NCBI RefSeq assembly: GCF_905171765.1
Contig: NC_053392.1
Coordinates: 503,360,556 to 503,424,555 of the forward strand
DNA from: Bufo bufo
Taxonomy: Eukaryota > Chordata > Amphibia > Anura > Bufonidae
Reading direction: 5' to 3'
DNA length: 64,000 nucleotides
The position numbers and the translations under genes are program-made. The notes under the pieces are model-generated. The model saw nothing but the letters and a program-made list of their open reading frames with translations, was not told the DNA's origin and ran no database searches. The stretch's first letter is position 1, and each line of letters starts with the position of its first letter. Of the stretch, positions 56,276 to 64,000 are shown one piece after another.

Positions 56276-58207
56276 TTTAGGTGTTCCACAAGAATTAATG
56301 GAAAATAGAGATACAATTTCAAAATTTCACTTTTTGGGCAGATTTTCCATTGTAATCCATTTTTTTCCAGTAACCAAGCAAGAGTTTACAGCCAAACAAA
56401 ACTCAATATTTATTACCCTGATTCTGTAGTTTACAGAAACGCCCATATGTGGTTGTAAACTGCTGTAAGGGCACACAGCAGGGCACAGAAGGAAAGGAAT
56501 GCCTTATGGTTTTTGGAAGGCAGATTTCACTAGGATAATTTTAAATGGAGTCTTTCACCAAATATGACCATTACAATGAATTTTTTTCCAGTTACAAAGC
56601 AAGGGTTAACAGCCAAACAAAACTCAATATTTATGGCTCTGATTCTGTAGTTTACAGAAACACCCCATATGTGGTCGTAAACTACTGTACGGGCACACGG
56701 CAGGGCGCAGAAGGAAAGGAATGCCATACGGTTTTTGGAAGGCAGATTTTGCTGGACTGTTTTTTTTTTTACACCATGTCCCATTTGAAGCCCCCCTGAT
56801 GCACCCCTAGAGTAGAAACTCCAAAAAAGTGACCCCATTTTAGAAACTACGGGATAGGATGGCAGTACTGTTGGTACTAGTTTAGGGTACATATGATTTT
56901 TGGTTGCTCTATATTACACTTTTTGTGAGGCAAGGTAACAAGAAATAGCTGTTTTGGCATCGTTTTTTATTTTTTGTTATTTACAACATTCACCTGACAG
57001 GTTAGATCATGGGATATTTTTATAGACCAGGTTGTCACGGATGCGGCGATACCTAATATGTATACTTTTTTTTTATTTATGTAAGTTTCACACAATGATT
57101 TCTTTTTTGAAACAAAAAAAATAATCATGTTTTAGTGTTTCCATAGTCTGAGAGACATAATTTTTTCAGTTTTTGGCCGATTACCTTGGGTAGGGTATGA
57201 TTTTTGCAGGATGAGATGACGGTTTTATTGGCACTATTTGGGGTGCGTGTGACTTTTTGATCGCTTGCTATTACACTTTTTGTGATGTAAGGAGGTGACA
57301 AAATGGTTTATTTAGCACAGTTTTTATTTTAAATTTTTTACGTTGTTCCTCTGAGGGGTTAGGTCATGTGATATTTTTATAGAGCCAGTCGATACGGACG
57401 CGGTGATACCTAATATGTATACTTTTTTTTTTATTTATGTAAGTTTTACACAATAAAAGCTTTTTTAAAACAAAAAAAATGATGTTTTAGTGTCTCCATA
57501 TTCTGAGCCATAGTTTTTCCTCTGAGGGGTTAGGTCATGTGATATGTTTATAGAGTTGGTCGATACGGACGCGGCGATACCTAATATGTCAATTTTTTTT
57601 AACTTTATTTGGGGAAAATTACGTTTTTGTTTATTTTTACTTGAAACGTTTAATTTTTTGGGGGGAAAACTTTATTTTTTTCAACTTTTTTTTTACTTTA
57701 TTTTTTGTCCCACTTTGGGACTTCAACTTTTGGGGGTCTAATCCCTTTTACAATGCATTCCAATACTTCTGTATTAGAATGCATTGGCTGTATGAGTAAT
57801 ACTGTGTGTATTACTCATACAGCTTCCGGCCTGTGAGATCCAGGTGGCTGGATCTCACAGGCTCGTCACCGGAAGGCAGCGCAGGTGCCTAAGGAAGGGA
57901 ACGCGTTGCCTTCCATGCCATCGGGTCCTCGCTACAGCTGCATGGGGACCCGATGGCACCGCCGCCCGCTGGATAAGGTAAAGCCGCAAACCGCAGGTCT
58001 GAATTGAGCTGCAGTTTGCAGCGACCCCCCCCCCCCCCCCGGCGTTGACAGGATGCCCGCTGAATGATTTCAGCAGACATCCTGTTCCGATTAACCCCCG
58101 CCGCGCCGCTATGTAATTTTAAAGTTAGGACGTACCGGTACGCCCTGGGTCCTTAAGGACTTGGCAAACATGGCGTACCAGTACGTCCTAAGTCCTTAAG
58201 GGGTTAA

Positions 58208-58589
58208 TCAAATTGTCAGGGCTGGCTTACATGGCAGGATTTGCAGGTAGAATTTTGGCACGGACCATGCCAAGAATAGACATTGTCGCAGCTAAGCTCC
58301 AAAACATCTAATGTGAACAACCACGGCAGGAACCGCAGCAGCTGCAAAAATCCACCTTGTGAACGGGCCCTTATGTCGACAAACTAGATTTTAGAATGCA
58401 GCTCTGGATTATAATGCAGCATGTAACCTTGGATCAGAACAGAATAAACACCACAATGTATTTCTAAAATGACAACTTTTTATGTGGATTATTTCTGTAT
58501 ATTAACTGAATGTTTTTCTGATCCAATAAACAGCATTTCTGCAACCTGATAAAAAAATAAAATTAAATATTCACACAGCAACACAGTCA
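58208..58589. other. Spacer with repeat fragment
   Basis: The stretch 58396-58540 (GCAGCTCTGGATTATAATGC) resembles a widespread frog repeat. No ORF of note. Confidence 0.4.
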
Positions 58590-58721
58590 TCTAACATTAT
58601 GGCATTTATTTCTAAGTATTACATTCGTCTTCTTTACAAAAGTCAAAAGATAAAAAGGGTTTATTTGTGACAATAAAACTGCATCTCCAGGAAAGTTCTT
58701 CTTTCGTCCTTTCTTGAAGTT
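58590..58721 (-). other. mtln: Candidate 3' UTR exon of MTLN
   Basis: On the minus strand a strong acceptor (TTTTTTATGTTTTTTTAG) precedes AACTTCAAGAAAGGACG, followed by two AATAAA signals (the second at 58605-58610). A matching donor CTACAG|GTACTC lies 68 bp after the MTLN stop (exon end 62135). This would give a two-exon transcript with the ORF wholly in exon 1. Inferred from splice signals only. Confidence 0.4.
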
Positions 58722-59189
58722 CTAAAAAAACATAAAAAACAATGTAGCAATGTAATTTCATTCCTCACAATATCCCCGTGCAAACTGCCCTTAATATACC
58801 TAGTCCCATGAAAGCAACCTTTTCCCATATGCCCAATTAGAGATGTTCCTATCCGCAGGTTGGTGGTGGTCCTGCACCCGGCACGCCCGCCGATCCGCTG
58901 TTTCAGAGCCAGAAACTATTCAGTGTGCAGAGCGGACGCTGCTAGTGCAGGCATTTCAGCAGCTCAGCTCCCATTCTCTTGAACAGGAGCTGAGCTGCAG
59001 TACTCCGGCACGGCCACTACACAGTGTATGGCGCTCTCTGCTTCCAGCTCAGTACACTGTACAGTTTCCCGGAACCACAGCGGTGAGAAACGGCTGATCC
59101 TTGAGGCTGCCAGGTGTTGGACCCCCACCAATCTGATATTGATGACCTATCTTGAGAAGAGGTCAATATATGAAGCCTGGACAGCTCTT
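58722..59189. repeat. Interspersed repeat, no gene
   Basis: Contains the frog repeat text GATATTGATGACCTATCTTG (59137-59156), also seen near 12680. Likely inside the MTLN intron. Confidence 0.45.
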
Positions 59190-59917
59190 TTAAAGGGACA
59201 CTGACAGGCCAAAACAGCATATATAGTTAGATATATCACATTACAGGTCTTATACAGTCTTTTAAAAGCATATAAGTATCCCCCCTGTCCACCTTATAAA
59301 GAGCGAAATATAAAGTTTTATAACCTGCTTCTCCGGTCAGCAATCTGCCCAAGGGGCGGCGTTTCATGTGAAAATGCGCCCAGCCAGCGTTCCCAACTGC
59401 CGTTTGAAGCCCCGCCCAGCTCATCAATATTCACTTCGCTGGGCGGCGGCTAGAACGATGTGAGTGAGCAGCGCTCTGAACAGTGCATGGCTGAGGCTGC
59501 AGCTGCCTCGAAGACGCAGGCTGGTGTGTGTACGCAGGCTGGTGTCTGTACGCAGGCGCGATCTAAGGGCACGGCGGGGCGCAGAAGATTGGGCATGAAC
59601 GATGCCCGGAGGATTGAATTGCGCAGGCGCAGGATCGGGATTGGGGAGAGTTCTAGCCGCCGCCCAGCGAAGTGAATAATGATGAGCTGGGCGGGGCTTA
59701 AGAACGGCAGTTGGGAAGGCTGGCTGGGCGCATTTTCACATGAAACGCCGCCCCTTGGGCAGATTGCTGACCGCAGAAGCAGGTTTTAAAACTTTATATT
59801 TCGCTCTTTATAAGGTGGACAGGGGGGATACTTATATGCTTTTAAAAGACTCTATAAGACCTGTAATGTGATATATCTAACTATATATGCTGTTTTGGCC
59901 TGTCAGTGTCCCTTTAA
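59190..59917. mobile_element. T2-like MITE with about 265-bp inverted arms
   Basis: Ends TTAAAGGGACACTGACAGGC and the complement, TTAA at 59190-59193 and 59914-59917. Arms (to about 59456 and from about 59650) are nearly exact complements; the loop has a short ACGCAGGCTGGTGT-type tandem repeat. Confidence 0.88.
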
Positions 59918-60379
59918 GCTGGACACATAAAATAAAAAATGTGCAAAATGTTTTAGACCATTTCGTCTTTTATTGTTTCCAACGGCGAACTGCTATTTGC
60001 TGAAAATGTTGGATTTTTCCAGGCAGTTGTCGGGAGAAACTATGCATGTTTGGCCTGACTAGTCAATTACCGGTGATAATTTGGCAATTTGCACAAAATA
60101 TGACGGGGACATGCACTACTTTGATCTGCGATGCGGACCAAGCACTCCCATTGAAGCCTATGGGTCCGTGAAAATCACTGACACACATCCGCGTTGCGTC
60201 CGTTTTTCACTGAAGACTAATAGGAGATTTTTTGGAAGTAAATTTTCAGCTGAGGAACGTCAGTGGATTACGGATGACACACAAATGGTAAAAACGGACA
60301 CACGGACCAACCACGGATGAAACACGTACGCTTTTTTTCACGGACATGTCACTGACACGGAAATGTGAACGAGGCCTTA
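59918..60379. other. Spacer with degenerate MITE
   Basis: The segment 60100-60376 has blocks of the CCGTGAAAATCACTGACACA type and ends GAACGAGGCC, a Harbinger-like right end; its left end is unclear. No gene. Confidence 0.4.
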
Positions 60380-60581
60380 GGCTGCCTTCACACATGGCAG
60401 ATTTTGTTTCAGAAATTTTCTGTAAATAAAAATCTGTCCCATTCATTCAAATGGGGTTGTTTTGGCGGGAAGTACATGGACTTCTGTAAGCTCCATTTAA
60501 ATGACAGTGACAATGACAATGAAAGTGATTTTCAGTCGCAGAAATTTTCTGCAACAAAATCTGCCCCGTGTGAAGGCGCCC
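60380..60581. mobile_element. Harbinger-like MITE, TTA duplication
   Basis: 202 bp. Ends GGCTGCCTTCACACATGG and CCGTGTGAAGGCGCCC, TTA at 60377-60379 and 60582-60584. Confidence 0.75.
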
Positions 60582-60584
60582 TTA

Positions 60585-61006
60585 GGGCTCATGCATGCGG
60601 CCGTTGCCCCGCCGTGGCCGTATTGCGGCCCGCAATACACGAGGCACCGGCCGTCTGCACCCCGCATCACTTGAATGGGTCCGCAAACCCGGAGATGTGG
60701 TGCGGAAGCATGGATCGGAACCCTACGGAAGCAATACGGACTGCTTCCGTGGTGTTTCTGGTCGTGCCTCCACACCGTAAAAAAGTAGTGCATGCACTAC
60801 TTTTTTGCGGTGCGGACCGTCAGATGCGGTTTTTAATTTTTTTACATTATTCACCGGATAACCCTTTAAAAGCTGCTTTATTTTTAGGTAAAGCTGTCGT
60901 TTTACCATCAAAATCATGCCTCAAATTGAACTTGACACCTGGATTGTATTTTTCCATATGCGCCCACCGTTATGTGGGGACCTGCCCTTACTATGACCTA
61001 GAGCTG
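60585..61006. other. Spacer with MITE fragment
   Basis: Starts with a GGGCTCATGCATGCGGCCG end next to the TTA at 60582 and contains paired GTAGTGCATGCACTAC (60787-60802). No gene; the 214-codon ORF crossing here is assembled from repeats. Confidence 0.45.
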
Positions 61007-61157
61007 TGATGGCTAACCTCCGGCACTCCAGCTGTGGTAAAACTACGACTCCCAAGATGTACACTTGCTCGGCTGTTCTCAGACTTTCATAGAAATGAAT
61101 GGAGCATGCTGGGAGTCGTAGTTTCACCACAGCTGGAGTGCTGGAGGTTAGCCATCA
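61007..61157. mobile_element. Near-perfect fold-back repeat with ZNF143-like motif
   Basis: Ends TGATGGCTAACCTCC and GGAGGTTAGCCATCA. The stem contains ACTACGACTCCCAAGATGT and the inverted GCATGCTGGGAGTCGTAGT. Same family as 28187 and 48166. Confidence 0.75.
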
Positions 61158-61232
61158 ATGACCTAGCGGACTTCATTTCTGCAAGAAAAAATTGCAGCCA
61201 ATTTTTGTAAACCAGTCGCATATAGTGCAACT

Positions 61233-61701
61233 TTAAAGAGGACCTTTCGCTAGAATAGAAAATCTAAACTAAGCATACAGACATGGAGAGCGGCGCCCAG
61301 GGATCCCCCTGCACTTACTGTTATACGTGGGCGACGCTCCGTTCTCCCGATATAGCCTCCGGTATCTTCATGTTTGGCTCCACCCAGTTGAGCCTGCCGG
61401 CGTCTCCTTCTCCCAGGCTGTAGTGCTGGCCAATCGCAGCGCTCAGCTCATAGCCTGAGAGTTTTTTTTTTCTCTCAGGCTATGAGCTGAGCGCTGTGAT
61501 TGGCCAGCGCTACATCCTGGGAGAAGGAGACGCCGGCAGGCTCCACCCAGTTGAACCGAACATATAAAGATACCGGAGCCTATACCGGGAGAACGGAGCG
61601 GCACCCAGGGATAACAGTAAGTGCAGGGAGATCCCCGGGCGCCGCTCTCCATGTCTGTATTTTTAGTTTAGATTTTCTATTCTATTGAAAGGTCCTCTTG
61701 A
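61233..61701. mobile_element. T2-like palindromic MITE
   Basis: Left end TTAAAGAGGACCTTTCGC, right end GAAAGGTCCTCTTGA, arms about 200 bp around a T-rich centre near 61455 (CTCTCAGGCTATGAGCTGAG and its complement). Confidence 0.75.
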
Positions 61702-62134
61702 AAGCCACGTGTAGTAGTCTGTGTCGTCCGCTCATTTCTATGGGTCTGCGGACACAGGGGTGTGGATGATGCTGTCCGCGTCTGTATGTCCGTTCCACAC
61801 ATTAAAGCACATGTCCTGTTCTTGTCCATATTGTGGACCAGGAATAGTCATTTCTAGTGATGAGAGTGAGACAAGTGCGGACTACACACGGACAGTATCC
61901 GTATTTTGCAGATCCGTGGTTTGTGGACCACAATGCGGTCGTGTGCGAGTCCTGAGCAGTAATAAAATGGCATGCAAGTCAATTCTGTCAATGAAATGAT
62001 GCTAATACACTAAGTGCATTGCTAACTATGAAGCACATGATTTCATGACTTGAGCTCCAGGTCACTGTAATGGTCTCCTGAGCTGTGGTCATGTCACCTG
62101 CTGTGAGGACCTGTGCCCCATATCTGTGGAGTAC
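61702..62134. other. MTLN intron candidate, no other gene
   Basis: Degenerate Harbinger-like sequence around 61720-61955 (ends near CGGTCGTGTGCGAGTCCTGA). Nothing else recognised. Confidence 0.4.
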
Positions 62135-62203
62135 CTGTAGGTCAGCGCTGCAGTCACTTGGCATACACCAGGGGCACCAGTGAGACAGGCCAGGGCACCA
62201 GCA

Positions 62204-62374
62204 TTAGGACAGGTCTAGCTTCTTCTGGGTCTCCACCAGTTTGTCCTGCAGCCTCTTTTTCTTCCAGTCCAGGTATCTCCTGCGCTGTCTGCTCGCCTGC
62301 CAGCCGACCAGCACTCCGGCGGCGAAGCTGAGCAGCACTGCAGCGTACAGCCCGCGCTCAGACACGTCTGCCAT
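62204..62374 (-). CDS. mtln: Mitoregulin (MTLN), 56-residue mitochondrial microprotein
   Basis: A single uninterrupted 57-codon ORF, too short for most gene finders. The protein starts MADVSERGLYAAVLLSFAAG and ends KRLQDKL...TQKKLDLS, and has the same 56-residue length and the same blocks as mammalian mitoregulin (MADVSER start, GWQA, RRRYLDW, KRLQDKL, TQKKLDL). Residues about 9-28 form one transmembrane helix; residues 29-43 are strongly basic. In mammals the protein sits in the mitochondrial membrane, binds cardiolipin, associates with the trifunctional protein and respiratory complexes, and supports fatty-acid oxidation. The gene lies upstream of NPHP1 on the same strand, as in human. The Met is fixed by the conserved N-terminus. 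Confidence 0.96.
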   Translation of the reverse strand: MADVSERGLYAAVLLSFAAGVLVGWQASRQRRRYLDWKKKRLQDKLVETQKKLDLS

Positions 62375-62520
62375 GCTGTGCCCACACTGTCAGTCCTGGG
62401 CTGGAGGCGGCAGGCGCTCCCGTGCTCAGCCAAGGTCGACGTCGCAGCTCTCCGATGTCAGCGCCGTCCGCTAGAGGTCGCGCTGTTACAAGGCGGCCAT
62501 ATTGTTGTAGCCCAGGATGT
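62375..62520 (-). promoter_or_regulatory. mtln: MTLN 5' region: YY1/TISU-like site and uORF
   Basis: GC-rich, TATA-less. CGGCCATATTG at 62494-62504 (sense CAATATGGCCG) is a YY1/TISU-like element, the same 11 bases as upstream of NPHP1 exon 1. The ATG in it opens a four-codon uORF (62500-62486, M-A-A-L-stop). CAAGGTCGAC near 62430 resembles an ERR half site with a mismatch. Start site inferred. Confidence 0.5.
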
Positions 62521-63290
62521 GAGGACTGCTTTGAAACCAAAATAAAATAATTGTGGGGTGTTTTGGGCAACACTTTTTCATACACTAGACCAAAGTATCC
62601 TGACTTAAAGGGGTTTTTACTACAGACGTGGATGGCAAGGATACATGCTATCAGTGCCCCCATCCCCAGATCAAAAGTGGCCCTAAGAAAACCATGGAGT
62701 CAGGATTAAGCAGCAATTTTCTGCAGTGTTATTATTTATGGGGGCACTCTGATGGTACAGTTTATAGGAGGGCAGTTTGTACTGCCACTATTTTTGAATG
62801 GCAAAATAGTTCACACATACCAACTAGATATGAGCGAATTTCAGATTTTGAAATTCGTTCAGGCTTCGTTTGGTGCTAAAAGTAGAATTGCGTTATGGAT
62901 TCCGTTATTCATTCCGTCATAATAGAAGTCTATGGGCTGCAAAACAGATCCGTCCCGTTTCCGTTATGCAGGGGAGTCCTCTCCTTCATAACGGAAATGG
63001 GACGGATCCGTTTTGCAGCCCATAGACTTTTATTATGACGGAATGAATAACGGAATCCATAACGCAATTCTGCTTTTACCACCAAACGAAGCGTGAACGA
63101 ATTTCATGTTATGAAAGTGCCCCTGATAATGTATTAGACCCCATAGTGCCCCCATGCACTAATATGCCCCATACCTAATAGAATGCTACCTAAGTGCACA
63201 CTCACAGTAGCATGGTCCCATAAGTGCCCGCACAGAGTGTGATGACCCGTTAAGTGACTTACCACAAAGTAATGCCCCTACACTACACAA
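62521..63290. other. Upstream flank of MTLN with palindromic MITE
   Basis: 62829-63115 is a fold-back: GCGAATTTCAGATTTTG, CGTTTGGTGCTAAAAG and CATAACGGAAATGGGACG blocks pair across a centre near 62975. A T2-like left end, TTAAAGGGGTTTTTACTAC, starts at 62606. No gene. Confidence 0.5.
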
Positions 63291-63545
63291 TGGCTCCAAA
63301 TACCCAGGGGCAGACTGGCCTTAAAGAGAAATTTCCCAGTGGGCCAACGCCCAGAGGGTCGCCCATCCCCGTCATGGCCGCTGGCCAGGTACATAATGAT
63401 CTGATTCTCTCACCCCTGACCAACGGCTGCAGGTCCCCTTCTGAATTCAGCTGTATTGCTACTGTGGTATTTGGTTCTGCTGGGGCGGTATTTTGTGCTG
63501 CTCTACAGTATAGCTGTCCCTGTCTACTTCTGTTGCAAGTTGAGA
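63291..63545. repeat. Dispersed repeat carrying one copy of the 41-bp array unit
   Basis: CTACTGTGGTATTTGGTTCT then GCTGGGGCGGTATTTTGTGC at 63459-63500 matches the 41-bp unit of 30069-32953. The sequence before it matches the left flank of that array. Confidence 0.75.
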
Positions 63546-64000
63546 AAAAAGAAAAAAATGAGTGTTTCCCTATGATGCTCATATGGTGGTTGAGGGGGAA
63601 TTAGCACAGGGGCGCCAGGGGAGTGGTGTATATGAGTAGGTATGAAATAGTAGGTATGAAATATAAAAATCTTTGGTGAGGTTTTTTATTTTTTATTTTA
63701 GTAAAAAGTAGGTCTATAAAATAGGTCTATATAATCATGGATATTTAAAATCAAGAGTTGATAGTACTGAAGCGGTATAGTATTACAATACTAAAAGATG
63801 TATAATAAAAATATATATCTATATAAGGCGGAAAAGGGGGGACTTTCTCAAAAGCAAATAAAATACAATATAGAAGTGTACATGGTACCATATATATATA
63901 TATAGGGATGGTAATCAGCCAGTTATATGTCAAATGGCGGCAAAATTTGGCGCGGACCGGAAGTGGGAGGGGCTTCACTTCCGGTCCAATCAGCTGCATC
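63546..64000. other. AT-rich end of window
   Basis: TA-rich tract (ATATATATATATA near 63890) then GGAAGTGGGAGGGGCTTCAC near 63959 with GAAGCC-type fold-back. No gene. Confidence 0.4.

Larger units (their letters stand above)
52821..58207. mobile_element. Long TTAA-flanked non-autonomous element with nested insertions
   Basis: Starts TTAACCCCTTCAACACC and ends AGTCCTTAAGGGGTTAA, TTAA each side. AT-rich interior with direct duplications: GTATTCAAAACAGATTTTAC-type blocks near 54925 and 55320, and GCGATACCTAATATGTATAC-type blocks near 57046, 57402 and 57574. Carries Tc1 copy B and the MITE 55368-56275. Related to 18961-21330. No transposase of its own. Confidence 0.6.

Noticed and set aside
60365..61009. 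214-codon plus-strand ORF
   Set aside because: Runs across a MITE, a MITE fragment and spacer; no domain and composition like the repeats.

Overview
The window looks like vertebrate, almost certainly frog (anuran), nuclear DNA. The evidence is two recognisable vertebrate genes with GT-AG introns, set in dense layers of amphibian-style repeats: TTAA-flanked T2/Kolobok-like MITEs whose ends read TTAAAGGGG, 3-bp TTA/TAA-flanked MITEs with ends like GGCTACTTTCACACTAG, Tc1-like elements, an L1/Tx1-type LINE, a hAT element, a BEL/Pao-like gag relic and a Gypsy-like solo LTR. Species cannot be named from sequence alone.

Genes, both on the minus strand. (1) The 5' half of NPHP1 (nephrocystin-1, ciliary transition zone): seven coding exons between 35474 and 10244, joined in frame into 233 residues: N-terminal coiled coil, acidic tract, SH3 domain, second acidic tract. 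Exon 8 onward was not found in the 10.2 kb to the left edge. A CpG-bearing promoter candidate with an RFX X-box, a CRE and a YY1/TISU-like site lies about 0.9 kb upstream of the first coding exon (36353-36419). (2) MTLN (mitoregulin), a 56-residue mitochondrial microprotein, intact in one exon at 62374-62204, with a YY1/TISU-like site and a four-codon uORF upstream and a candidate 3' UTR exon at 58721-58590. MTLN lying just upstream of NPHP1 on the same strand is the mammalian order, so this is conserved synteny.

Layout. 1-3269: L1/Tx1 LINE ORF2, plus strand, antisense in NPHP1 intron 7. 3.7-9.0 kb: nested MITEs and Tc1 copy A. 10.2-16.8 kb: NPHP1 exons 7 to 2. 16.8-35.4 kb: the 18.5 kb intron 1, holding nested MITEs, a hAT element with internal minisatellites, a 498-bp MITE inserted into its own kind, and a 70-copy array of a 41-bp unit (30.07-32.95 kb). 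35.4-36.5 kb: NPHP1 exon 1 and promoter. 36.6-48 kb: intergenic, with an apparently intact Tc1 transposase (38158-39180), two decayed Tc1-like elements and a solo LTR, all embedded in one AT-rich minisatellite region, then large Harbinger-like palindromes. 48.7-51.0 kb: about 75 copies of a 31-bp unit. 51.0-58.2 kb: BEL/Pao-like gag relic split by a MITE and by a 5.4 kb TTAA element that itself carries Tc1 copy B and another MITE. 58.6-62.5 kb: MTLN locus. 62.5-64.0 kb: repeats, including a single-unit relative of the 41-bp array.

Nothing here looks like a new multi-gene system. The most interesting material is the two-gene ciliary/mitochondrial neighbourhood with matching promoter motifs, the intact Tc1 gene, the self-nested and site-sharing MITEs, and the stop-free tandem arrays with a higher-order repeat.
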